Of a stretch of DNA of 64,000 bases, positions 24,195 through 36,700 are shown in pieces (the stretch's first letter is position 1; each line of letters begins with the position of its first letter). Source of the stretch: Heracleum sosnowskyi (Eukaryota > Streptophyta > Magnoliopsida > Apiales > Apiaceae); contig CM061243.1 of NCBI GenBank assembly GCA_030848705.1, forward strand, positions 104,830,436 to 104,894,435, in the 5' to 3' direction. Under the pieces are notes generated by a model. It was not told the origin of the DNA, made no database searches, and saw only the letters and a program-made list of their open reading frames with translations. Position numbers and translations under genes: made by a program.

Positions 24195-25245
24195 TGTTGG
24201 GATTTATGGGTGATAGCATAGAAACAACTTAACTTTGTACATACTTAATTTTTTAATTAAGTAGAACATACTGTCACAGCCAAAGTATGTTCTTGTAATC
24301 AGTATGCAATGTCATTTTAGTTGTGTAATTTGAAAGAAGTTCACTTGCTGTGTTCAAGCCTCAAAGAATGCATATTAGATGACAGTATGAATAAAGGTTA
24401 CTGTAATAAGCATTGACAGTAAGATTACAAGAAGACAGAATGTTGCAAGTCACGACAACATATTCACTCTGACAGCAACATTGACGGAAGACTACGCGAC
24501 AGCAACTTTAGCCCTCGACAGCAAGTTTGGAAACCTCGACAGCACTCTATGCGGGGAACTCATACTGTCACCAAAAGAACATTCCTGTGACAACAAGCTT
24601 TGCGGCAAAAGTAACTGTCTCGAGAAAGATCCTTGCTCTAGGTATCTTCTCAGTCAAATCCCATGACAGTTTCAATGTTCAAGAAACAGGCGTGTTGCAG
24701 TATCCCTAAGCTGCACCAAGTCTGCAAGACTACGACAGAAGCTTCAAGCACTACAAAACAAAAGCGAATCAATTCAAGAGCAAGGTCAAGTCTCTATTTG
24801 CTGAATTGTTTTAGCTGGAAATAGAATGAATCTAGGTTGTTTTATTTGTAATGTATATCTGACATGTTAGCAATTTAGGAAAGTCACATGGGTAGACAGT
24901 TTGTAAGAAGCTGCCACTTGATAACGACAGCAGCTTCACAAACCCGTGTTGACAGTGATAGGATTAGTTTATACTTAGACTATCAATTCATTCTAGTATA
25001 GTAACGAACGAAAGCAAGTGTCTTGAAGAAAACAGAAGCTCAAGATTTCTCTCTTGAGGTTGTAGCAACACTTTGCAAAATAAATAAAAACATTTATTTT
25101 GTGAAACTTGTCTTTAGACCATACTGTTTGTAAATGCATACATATTACTGATAACATTAAATCTTAGTTTTGGTTGTTGAAATTGAGATTGAATTTTATC
25201 AGTATTGTATTCATCCCCCCCTTCTGCAATACACGAGGACCAACA
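24195..25245 (+). repeat. 5' LTR of element B
   Basis: TGTTGGGATTTATGG...GAGGACCAACA, 1051 bp. It contains many TGACAG/CTGTCA copies on both strands in the first 800 bp and a C-tract before the 3' end, as in element A. Confidence 0.95.
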
Positions 25246-25247
25246 AC

Positions 25248-25259
25248 TGGTATCAGAGC
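25248..25259 (+). other. Primer-binding site of element B
   Basis: TGGTATCAGAGC two bases after the LTR. It is identical to the site in element A and complementary to initiator Met tRNA. Confidence 0.92.
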
Positions 25260-25296
25260 GAACAGATTAACATACATATCTGAGATCACGACGACA

Positions 25297-27822
25297 ATGC
25301 AGAAATCAAACAGTATCAAGATCCCAGCTTTTGATAAAGAAAACTACAGCATTTGGAAAAGAAAGATCTTGTTGTTTATCAAAGCTGCGAATCCACTATA
25401 CCCAGGTATTCTCAAGAATGGTCCTTTCATTCCAAGAAAGGAAATTGAAGCCACAACAGTAAATGGTGAAGTCATTCCTGCACATTGGGTTCCCAAAGAT
25501 CCCTCGGAAATTTTGGAACCTGAGAAGGAGAAGATGGTGCTAGATGATCACTTGCAACTCATCTTGCTCGATTCTCTCACGTTGGATAAAGCCATGTGTG
25601 GAAGTATGATAAGCTGCACATCATCCAAGGAGATGTGGATCAGGTTAGCTTTACTATGTGAAGGAAGTGAAGAAGTTAAGGGCAACCAAAGGCAAATACT
25701 AATATCACAATATGAGGCTTTCATGGCCAAGCCTGGTGAAGACTTAACTTCCATGTTTGAAAGGTTCAGTAAGCTCTTAACTGAACTACAGATACATGGC
25801 AAGTACTACGACAGAAAGGAATTGAATGTCAAGTTCCTGCTTACACTGCCTGATCACCTTGAACACAAGACAACAGCCATACGAGAAGGAAGAGATCTCA
25901 ACAATATAACCTTTGAAACACTTTATGGCATTCTGAAATCCTATGAACTTGAACTCTTTAAAAAGAGAGCCATACAGAGTGGAACAAGGAACAAGATGGC
26001 TAATATGTCAAGTGCCCTAGTAGCACATGTGCCAAGGATCACACAGCCAAGTGAAGTACTACAAATCACACAACCAACCCCTGTACAATCCTTGAAGATA
26101 GAAGAGGTTGTTGAAGATGATGAGAAAGTAGTACTGTAGCTCAAGGATGTGGAAGATGAAGACTTCTACACAATGGAGGAACTGGAAAGCATGGACAATC
26201 CTACTATGGCTTACATGGCCAAAAAGTTCAAGAACTTTAGGTTCAAGAAGGATAGGTCATACAAGCCCCAAGTCCAAGCATCCAAGTTCAACAGAGGAAG
26301 TTCATCAAAGGCTGCTGTGGGAAGTTCAACCAAAGGAGGATACAAGACTGGATTTGTGGATAGGTCAAAATTCAAGTGTTACAACTGTGGTGAACCTGGT
26401 CATTTTGCTACTGAATGCAAAAGACCCAAACAGGTTCAGAGGTTTGAAAAAGGAACTGGTGGATACTCTAAGAAGAATCAAGGTAGAGCCTATGTGGCTG
26501 AAGGAAAGTGTTGGGATGAGACTGATGATGATGAAGATGAAGAAGAAGAATATTTTAACCTAGCTCTCATGGCTAGCACTGATGAAGTAGAATCAACATC
26601 TTCAAGTCAGGTACCTTCACTTGTCTTACTTGATATGTCCACTGATGAGTATAAGAAAACCATTAAAGACGTAAGTGCTGAAATGTTCAATGTTTATACT
26701 AGCTTATCTGCTGCTAATGAGGAAATCACTAGGCTGAGTAAGCTAAATGAAACACTAAAGTCTGAAAATGAATCTCTTGTTCTCAAAACCAGTTCACTAG
26801 ACTCTTTAGCTCAGGAGAATGCTAGACTTAAAAATGAATTAAAATGTGCTAAAGAGGTTGAGGAATTCCTGAGGAATGAGATTGCTGAAAATGAATTCAA
26901 GATTAAGGCTTATAAAAACTCATCTAAGATAGTTCAGGATTACAATGATAAGCATACAGAAAATCAGACAGTTGGTAGAGGTTTTTCATATGGTAGAAGA
27001 CCTGGAAAGGAAACTGTGATTCAAGATTGTTCTGGAAATGCTGCTGTCAAACCCACCATTCTCAAGAAGGTTAAAACTCCTATTTTCAAAGCTGCAGAAA
27101 TTGAGTTTGATGAAGAAGCCATGCTCATCAAACAAGAAATTCTTGATGAGGATGAAGGTGTTGACAGCACATCCAAGGATGGAAAGGATACTGTCACAAT
27201 CCCCAAGACAGTAAACTTACCAAGCAATCAGACAGTAAGTTCAAAAGATGCTGTCACAGTTGGCAAGACAGTATCTTCCAAAGATGCTGTCAAGAATGTT
27301 TCCAAGACAGTAGCTTCCAAACCTTCTGTCAAGACAGTTGGAATAAAAGGTACTGTCAAGGAAAGTTCGACAGCAACTTCTGAACACACTGTCAATCCAG
27401 TAACTCCCAAGTCTAAGAATAGGAATGGTAAGGTAGGTGTCAATAAAGGAAATGGATACACTAATGTTGGAGGTGCTTCTAGGAAACTATGCAATAATTG
27501 TGGATCTTCACATCATTTAACACATGTTTGTAACAAACCAATTGAGGATAAGATCAATGCTACTGAGCTCAATGGTAACTTACACAGAACCCCCCTTTTG
27601 CATAGAACTATGAGTGTCTATAATAACATTGAATGTATTCCATGCAAGATCACTGCTATGAGTACATGCTTTAACTTACCTATTCACACTACTGAAAAAT
27701 GTTCATACATGCACACTGTTGAGACTTCTGAGCCTGCTGGCAACAGCAAAAAGGCTTCATCCACTAAGAAAAGGATCAAGTCCAATTCTAAACCTAAGTG
27801 GGTGAAAAGAGAAGTCAAATAG
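25297..27822 (+). pseudogene. gag: Element B gag, one in-frame TAG between capsid and nucleocapsid
   Basis: ATG 25297 gives MQKSNSIKIPAF followed by the Trp block ENYSIWKRK. Reading from further upstream would start inside the LTR. The capsid-like part ends at TAG 26137-26139. The same frame reopens with DFYTMEELESM and runs unbroken to 27822. It contains the knuckle CYNCGEPGHFATEC (near 26380), an acidic patch, a long coiled coil, a repeat stretch (about 27180-27400) rich in DAV/KTV/DTV made by the CTGTCA/GACAGT motif, and a second knuckle CNNCGSSHHLTHVC (near 27490). The protease frame follows in the same phase after two more stops (27820 and 27919). Confidence 0.86.
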
Positions 27823-27922
27823 GAGGTTTTTGATGATGCTTGTGATTTTATGACTGGAAGAAACTCAGGAGACACTAAAACTGCAGGACCCAAGGAGGAT
27901 TGGGTACCATATGCAACCTAAA

Positions 27923-30022
27923 CACATTCTGTTTTGCAGGGCAAGAATAAAGATCAAGTCATGAGGATCATTGACAGTGGTTGCTCAAGACACATGACAG
28001 GTGATAAAGCCCTGCTATCACACTATGTAGAGAAAGCTGGCCCAATCATAACCTTTGGAGACAACAGCAAGGGTTACACAGTGGGATATGGCTGTCTGGA
28101 AATTGGAAATGTTGTCATTGAAGACATTGCTCTTGTGGATGGATTGAAGCACAATCTACTCAGTGTCAGCCAATTCAGTGACAGGGGATTCAAGGTTGAT
28201 TTTGATATGATGATGTATAACATCTATCACAAGAAGGATGGGAGCCTCTCTTTAAAAGGGGTTAGAAAAGGAAGCTTGTTTGTTGCTGACTTAAACTCAA
28301 CAAAGAAGGATAAAGTTTACTGTTTTTACAGTAAAGCAACTGTTGGTGACAGTATGCTTTGGCACAGGAAGCTCTCACATCTCAACTTCAAAACAATGAA
28401 TATTTTGATGAAGAAGGAGTTAGTGAGAGGTTTGCCCCAACATGAATTCTGTCAAGAAGGACTTTGTGAAGATTGTCAAATGGGCAAACTAAGGAGAGCT
28501 GTGCACAAGTCCAAGCAATTGAACACCAACATAGAAGCACTCAAGTTGATTCACATGGATCTCTTTGGTCCAGTCAATGTACCATCTATGGCCAAAAAGA
28601 GATATGCCTTAGTAATGGTGGATGATTACTCAAGGTACACTTGAGTGAAATTTCTTGAATCCAAAGATGAAGCTGCTCAAGTGATTATTGATCAAGTCAG
28701 AGTTCTTGATAGAACTCCAAACTCAAAAGTCCAAATCTTGAGGAGTGACAATGGTACAGAATTCAGAAATGCCACACTTGGAAATTTCTGTAAAGATGAA
28801 GGAATTGTACAACAATTCTCTACTGCAAGGACTCCACAGCAGAATGGAGTTGTAGAAAGAAAGAACAGGACTCTCATTGAAGCAGCTAGAACTATGTTGC
28901 ATGATGCCAAACTGCCAACATATTTCTGGGCTGAAGCTATCAACACAGCTTGTTATACTCAAAACAGAACCATGATTAACAAAACTCATGCAAGTACACC
29001 TTACTGTCTACTAACTGGGAAGAAACCTTCTGTCAGATATTTTCATGTGTTTGGAAGCAAATGCTTTATGATGAGGGATAACCATGAGAATAAAGGAAAA
29101 TTTGACACCAAGGCATTTGAAGGACTATTCATGGGTTACAGCACAGAAAGGACTGCCTACAGATTTTATGTTATGGAACATAGGATTATTGAAGAAAGTG
29201 TTAATGTCACATTTGATGAAATCAAGTTTCCAGGACTGCATGAAGAAGGAAAGATGCAGACATTCAAATTTGAGAATCAAGGATACTTGGAAGCTGAGGA
29301 AATTTTTGATGAAGAACCTAGCTTCACTCAAACTGTTGAAGTTGACAAAGATACTGTCAATACCATTACTGTCAACCAAACTCCAGCTTAGTCACAGACC
29401 ATAACCTCTAACATTCATAACAGTAATGACTCTGGAGACAATGAAGAACATGGTGAAGATAATGGAATTGATGAGCAATCAACTCAACAAACTGAAGCAA
29501 CTGTTCCTGTACAATCAAGTAGCTTGCCCAGAATTACCAAGTGGAACAAGGATCACACAAATGAACTTATCATTGGTGACCCTACTTCTGGAGTAAGGAC
29601 AAGGAACAAAGTCTCTGCTGACAGCATGTTTTCATGCTTTCTGTCTCAAATGGAACCCAAAACAACTGATGAAGCATTGTTGGATTCTGACTGGGTGATA
29701 GCCATGCAAGAAGAGCTAAATCAGTTTGAAAGAAACAATGTATGGAAGTTGGTTCCAAGACCTAAGGGAAAGTCAGTCATTGAGACCAAATGGGTTTTCA
29801 GAAACAAGCTTGATGAAAATGGATTAGTGACAAGAAACAAAGCAAGGCTAGTGGCTAAAGGTTACTGTCAACAGGAAGGAATAGATTATGATGAGACATT
29901 TGCACCTGTTGCAAGACTTGAAGCTATAAGAATCTTTCTAGCTTATGCTGCACACTACAACTTCAAAGTATTTCAGATGGATGTCAAAAGTGCCTTCCTA
30001 AATGGAGAATTGGAAGAAGAAG
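27923..30022 (+). pseudogene. pol: Element B pol, first part: protease, integrase, start of RT
   Basis: Protease active site IDSGCSRHMTG (near 27970); pre-integrase LWHRKLSHLNFKTMN (near 28359); integrase HMDLFGPV, DDYSRYT, SDNGTEF and PQQNGVVERKN; then RT with WVIAMQEELNQF and KARLVAKGYCQQEGIDYDETFAPVA. In-frame stops are TGA 28642-28644 (in a position where Trp is expected) and TAG 29389-29391 (in the low-complexity linker). The open frame is cut at 30022 by the Athila insertion and continues in phase at 40591. Confidence 0.9.
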
Positions 30023-31352
30023 TGACAAGGCTGTCGCGTGCCTATCAAATTATAATATCTAACTAATCCTTCTAACTGTGTAGAAGGGTAAGTCAGAGTC
30101 GATCCCACAGAGACAAACATATCAATCACTAGTTGTTTCTGATTTAATTCGGCTAAGCAAGTATCACAATAGATATTGAGAATTTATTAAACTAATCTTA
30201 TACTAAAGCGAATTGTGTTTATATTAAATCAAATATTAAAAACATCCAGAATTAAGTATCCCCACTAGCATGAATTAATGCAATCGTGAATTCCCTCCCC
30301 AATTAATCAGATAAACTACTCAAAAGGAAAGATGCGCCCTATAAATACCAAAAACCCCTCTCAGGTATTAATGGCTTCTCTTAAAATACAATCAAACCTA
30401 TTCTCATGGTATCATGTAATTTAGAGACATTAATCACGGCACCCTAATTTCCTAACAATCCATTCTACCTATTCTCATGGAGAATTTCATGTTCTTTTTG
30501 GATAAATCACAACCATCTAATTCCAACTCTCGTTGATAATTGGATATTGGTTCAAACAACACATAATCACGTCTGATTTGCAATTGTTAATTTAAACAAC
30601 TCAATAAGCAAGAACAATTAAACAATTAAATTGGGGGAATTGGGAAATTCACACATCAATCATAACTAGGGTTCAACTTAACCCTAGATTAATAATCTAC
30701 TCACTCATAATTGAATTAACTAAACAAGAGATATATGAATTGTAAGATGAACACATAATTATAAGGAATAGAGATGAACCTTTAATCTTCTATCTTCAAG
30801 GAAAATAAAAGTTCTCAGGAAAATCTCCCCAAAAGAAAGTGTTTACAAAGTTGTGTGTATCGTAAAATCTTCTCTCTTACGATCTATCTTCAGATTAGGT
30901 CTGAATAGTATATATTAATATCTCTAATAAAAGTATTTTTAATAATTTAATGCAAATACAAGGAGTTTCCTAATCAGAATTGAATTCCAATAAAGAAATT
31001 CGTAGCTGACTGTTAGGGCCTGCTTCTGGACTGATACGGTTGGACTTTGATATCAAGACCACTTCTGAAATAAAGCCCTTCTCATAAGCTTTCCGTGGGC
31101 TGTTGAATCGTCTGAATCGGACTTATAGAACTCCAGTTATGGCCCAAACAGTATGAACTGCGCAAGTGAGTCATAAAATCCGAATTTTAATCAAATAAAT
31201 CTCCAACTCTTGCCAATTAAGCTCCAAGCCTTCCTTTATTAAAACTCCTTGATACCTACAATAAAACATTATAATTTATTAAATAAAAATCCAAATCAAT
31301 ACAAAATAACTTAAATATAGGGACAATATTTAGATTAAGCACACGCTTATCA
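30023..31352 (-). repeat. 3' LTR of the Athila element
   Basis: 1330 bp, almost identical to 39256-40585. In the minus orientation it follows the polypurine-like AGTGTGGGGATG at 31353-31364. Confidence 0.95.
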
Positions 31353-33799
31353 CATCCCCACACTTAGCATTTTGTACGTCCTCGGGCAAAAATAAAGAAA
31401 AAACTATAACCTAACTAATAAATACCACTTCCGTAGGTGATCACGGTTGCATTTGGCATATACAACAAGCCCTTTAAACCCCTAGGCAGCCCTAGTGGAC
31501 GAGTAAGGTCTCGTGAGGGTTTATAGTAAATCTACCCACAAAATCTTATTTGGGTTGACTGCCAAGTCTCAAACATGAAATATATCATAGCACACCACAC
31601 ATGCAAACTTAACCATGTAATAGCTCTTATATGTCATATAAGCAATTCCTCAACTTTACACACCAACACAACTATTCAAGTACGCGCACATAGTCTCAAA
31701 AGACTAAAATATATCATGAATAACATCAAAGTCTCAATCAACAAGATAATAGCATGCTTTGGATAGAAAATAATCTCACAAACACTCAAAGCACACAAGT
31801 GTTTAGGTGTAACTATATCACTCAAATTCAATCAAATGCACATGTGCTACCATAAGCTTGCTTGTCCACCAAAATCTCTAGACTTCGTGTTCGTATAAAT
31901 CAAAAGGTCTTTGTCAAGGGTTGTAACAAGGCTCAGGTGAGGGGTAGGAAAATGAAAAGGCTGCAGTTGGCTAAACTTGACAACTAATAGAGCATAATGT
32001 TCATATACACTTGAAGCACTCAACATGAAACTATCTTGAGATATCATCTCACATAAAAATATAAAACCCGTAAATTTCACATTGTAAGAACCAATGAACA
32101 TACACTCACTTTTATTTCTTTCTTTCTTTCCATAGAGTGATCTTCTTCTTTTTTCACTTTTTTTTTTCAAATTCCTTTTTTTTTTCTTTTCTTTTTGACC
32201 TTGGTGATTTTATTTGAAATATCACCAACAAGAAGTAGCCAAACCAATTCAAATCCCACCAAAATTCACACATTAACAAAGATATCCCCACACTTAATAT
32301 TTTACCAATCTCAAGTATATATCACAATGCTCTACTAGTCAATCAAGACAAGAACAAATAAATAAGCTCAAGATTTAGATGGTGATATACAAAGAAAAAG
32401 GATATAGGCTCAAGGGGGCTCACTAAGGATTATTTTTAAGGGTACTGTTTGGGACAATACGGTTAATCCTAGTGCCTTTATCATTCTTACACAATACACG
32501 ATATCAATATACGCACGACCTGGTTTAAAGCAAGTTCTAGAGCAACATGCACAATGACGAATAACTCACCACAAACAAATAGATTGATATAAAAGTGCAT
32601 CAATCCTGAATTAAGGCTCAAAATCTCACAGGTGATAGCATGCTAAACTCATCAAAATTGACAATAACATACATTCAAGTTTTGAAATTTCGCAAGCACA
32701 TACAAGACATCATCATGTATAAGGTATTTTACGTTAAGGAGACAAATACATGACACTCGCAAAATAAAAGTCTACACGGTGTGTACTTATCCTTATTTAC
32801 ATGCTATATTGACACGGCAATCAATTTTTTTAATTTTCTAATTTTTTTGTGTTTTTCCATTTTTTTAACTATCCTAAAAAAAATCTAACAACTTAAAAAG
32901 AAAAAAAAACCTAATTTTTTTTTAATATTTTTTTATATATTGGAAACCCCTCCCCACACTCAAGCGGTTCATTGTCCCCAATGAATAATAATAATAAATA
33001 TACATTAAACTAATAAGATTCTAAAAAAAAAAAAAATTACAAAAATATATATATACAAAGAAAGGTTCAAAGTACTCCCCTTATGTCCTTGAATGAAGTG
33101 CCTCTTGAATAATGTGAGAATAAAAGCTTCACTTCAAATAAAATTCTGCTGGCGTTTTCCTTTATAATTAAGCAGATCCATTTTATAGCACAACAAATGA
33201 TCTGCCTGAGTGGTTGGAATGTTGCTTTAAAAATCCTGAAGCACCAGCAGGTCAGGGGTTCGAAACCCATTAGAGGTTACTATTTTTGAAAATGCAGCAA
33301 GCAACATGTGCTGGATGATTAGTTGGGCCTTGAATTAATTGGGCCTGTAAATACTGGACTTGGATGGTGGCTGCTAGCATGTGGGAGGCACGCGCGAGAT
33401 TAAAGATTGTTAAACATTTGCATTCTCACGCGCAAGAGAAGCGCTCAGCAGAAAATTAAAACTGCTGTCTCGAGAATCAATACCGCAGTATTAAATCCCT
33501 GTCCCCTCCCGCACAAAAACTCATCAAATCACCAGGGAAACAAAGCGCCAGTATAATAAAACTATACCATGGTATTTAAGCCTTGACTTCTATAGCCTCA
33601 CAAAAATTAAACCCTGATTTTTCTCAATAATACGCCAGTATAACCAATTGTTTGGACTTGATTTTTTTTTCTTCGCCTTGCACTGGTTCATTCACACCAC
33701 AAAAATATACAAATACAACAAAAAGCAATATACCACAATCATGGGTTGCCTCCCAAGAAGCGCTTTTCTTTAACGTCTTTGGCTAGACATTCTTATCAA
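31353..33799 (-). other. Athila 3' untranslated region, no env-like ORF
   Basis: No credible long frame is present. AGTGTGGGGA-type purine tracts (minus strand) occur next to the LTR (31353-31364) and again near 32283 and 32950. About 32150-33060 is rich in A/T homopolymers. Directly after the gag-pol stop is the conserved GGGAGGCAACCCATG block (minus strand, near 33740). A tRNA-like stretch lies at about 33195-33277. Confidence 0.7.
33195..33277 (+). repeat. tRNA-like (SINE head-like) sequence inside the Athila 3' region
   Basis: On the plus strand TGCCTGAGTGG resembles a Pol III A box. GGGTTCGAAACCC about 50 bases later resembles a B box. Spacing fits a tRNA gene, but the acceptor stem does not close and there is no clear poly-A or T tail. 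It is likely a captured tRNA-derived fragment. Confidence 0.4.
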
Positions 33800-36700
33800 T
33801 CATTTCGATGAAGGGGTAGAAAGCGGAATCTCCACTTTCTCATTGATTGGCTCACCAACTCTGTAATGTTTGACTCTTTGCCCATTCACCTTAAATGATC
33901 CTCCATGAGTATCCAACAATTCAACTGCACCATATGGAAAAACCTTTTGTACCTTGAACGGACCCGACCACCTAGAACGCAATTTTCCGGGAAAAAGTCT
34001 TAACCTCGAATTGAACAGAAGAACTAACTCCCCTTCCTTGAATTCTCTTCGTAACAGCCCTTTGTCATGCCACTTCTTTGTTTTCTCCTTGTAAAGCTTA
34101 GAACTTTCATAAGCCTCGAAACGAAGCTCATCAAGCTCATTAAGTTGTAGAAGTCTCTTCTCACCCGCTGCTAACATATCAAAATTTAGACCCTTGATAG
34201 CCCAAAATGCACGGTGCTCTAACTCTACGGGAAAATGACATGCTTTTCCATAAACCAATCTATACGGAGTTGTCCCAATAGGTGTCTTAAACGCAGTTCT
34301 ATAAGCCCAAAGTGCATCATCAAGCTTCATAGACCAATCCTTCCTTGATTTTGCAACTGTCTTCTCCAAGATATTCTTTATTTCACGGTTAGAGATCTCC
34401 ACTTGACCACTGGTTTGGGGGTGATAAGAAAGTCCCACCTTATGATAAACTCCATATTTCTTCAACATAGCTTCAAATCGATTTTCGAGAAAATGCTTTC
34501 CTCCATCACTAATCAAAATCCTCGGCACTCCAAATCTAGGAAAAATCGTCTTCTTAAAGAACTTGCTCACAACACGAGCATCATTAGTGGGTGATGCAAT
34601 GGCTTCAACCCATTTTGAGACGTAGTCCACAGCTACCAAGATATATCTGTTCTTAAAAGATGGAGGGAAAGGTCCCATGAAATCTACTCCCCACACATCG
34701 AAAAGCTCCACTTCAAGAATGCTATTTAGAGGCATCTCATTGCGTCTTGAAATATTCCCCGTTCTTTGGCAACGATCACAAGAATGAACATATTGGTAGA
34801 CATCTTTAAAGAGAGTTGGCCAATAAAAACCGCACTGAAGAATCTTTGCAGCAGTTTTCGTAGTACTTGCATGACCACCACTTGGCAAATCGTGACAATG
34901 TGAGATTATAGAGGAAATCTCATAATACGGAACACATCTTCTAATGACTCCATCAGCACAGGATTTATAGAGAAACGGATCATCCCAAAAGTGCTTCCTC
35001 ACATCATAGAAAAATTTCTTCTTTTGCTGCGATGAGTAACCATGAGGAACAGTTCCACTAGCTAAGAAATTAGCTATGTCAGCATACCAAGGAACCTCTA
35101 GACTTGTAAGAGAAAGTAGATGATCGTCAGGAAAAGAATCATCAATCGGAGTAGATTTATCATCATCCTTATCAAGAGTAAGGCGTGAAAGATGATCAGC
35201 AACCACGTTCTCAGCCCCTTTCTTATCCTTAATCTCTAAGTCAAATTCTTGAAGAAGCAAAATCCAACGAATCAAACGAGGTTTAGCATCCTTCTTACTC
35301 ATCAAGTATCTCAAAGCTGCATGATCCGTGTGAACAATAACTTTCGAACCAACGAGATAGGATCGAAATTTTTCCATAGAATACACCACTGCTAGCAATT
35401 CTTTCTCCGTTGTTGCATAATTAATTTGAGCTCCATCCAAGGTCTTGCTTGTATAGTATATAGCATGCAGCTTTCCATCTTTCCTTTGGCCTAGGACTGC
35501 ACCAATAGCTTGATCACTAGCATCACACATGATCTCAAATGGCAGACTCCAATCCGGTGGTTGTATAATTGGGGCAGAAACAAGAGCTTTCTTTAACGTT
35601 TCAAAAGCCTCAACACAAGCATCAGTGAACACAAAAGGTACCTCCTTACCCAAAAGCTCAGTAAGAGGTCGAGCAATCTTCGAAAAATCTTTTATGAAAC
35701 GGCGATAGAATCCAGCATGACCAAGAAAACTTCTTATCCCCTTGACTGAAGTAGGGTGTGGTAAGCGCTCAACAACTTCGACCTTGGCTCTATCAACTTC
35801 AATGCCTCTTTTTGACACAACATGACCCAAAATAACTCCCTCCTGTACCATAAAGTGACATTTTTCCCAATTGAGAATTAAATTAACTTCTTGACATCTA
35901 TGAAGTACCTTCTCCAAGTTATGTAAACATGCATGAAAAGAAGTTCCACCAACTGAGAAGTCATCCATAAAAACCTCCATAATGTCTTCAATGAAATCTG
36001 AGAAAATTGCCATCATACATCGCTGAAATGTGGGCGGAGCACAACATAATCCAAATGGCATTATGCGGTATGCAAATGTACCATAGGGACATGTAAAAGT
36101 CGTCTTTTCTTGATCATTTGGATGGATAGGAATCTGGAAAAATCCTGAATATCCATCTAAGAAGCAGAAGTAAGAATGTTTCGCCAATCTTTCAAGCATT
36201 TGATCAATAAAAGGGAGAGGAAAATGATCTTTCCTTGTGGCCTTATTCAATTTCCGATAATCAATGCACATGCGCCACCCTGTTACAGTTCTAGTAGAGA
36301 TCGACTCACCCTTATCATTCTTCACCACGGTCATTCCTCCTTTCTTTGGAACAACATGCACAGGACTAACCCACTTGCTGTCAGAGATAGGATAGATTAT
36401 ACTTGCATCAAGAAGTTTTAAAACCTCCTTTTTGACCACCTCCATCATATTAGGATTGAGTCTCCGTTGAGGCTCAATAGAAGAAGCCTGCTCATCTTCC
36501 AAAATAATCTTATGCATGCAGAATGATGGATTAATGCCCTTAATATCATCAATGGAATACCCAATAACATTTTTATATTTTCTCAAGACCGTGAGCAACT
36601 GCTCAAATTGAATGTCATCAAGCTCAGAATTAACAATGATAGGATATGTTTCATTAGGGCCCATAAACACATATTTCAAAGATGCAGGTAGTGGTTTCAG

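Noticed and set aside
24481..24709. Open frames inside the element B LTRs (and their copies at 48392-48620)
   Set aside because: They arise from the repeated GACAGCAA-type words and occur twice only because LTRs are duplicated. No sign of coding.
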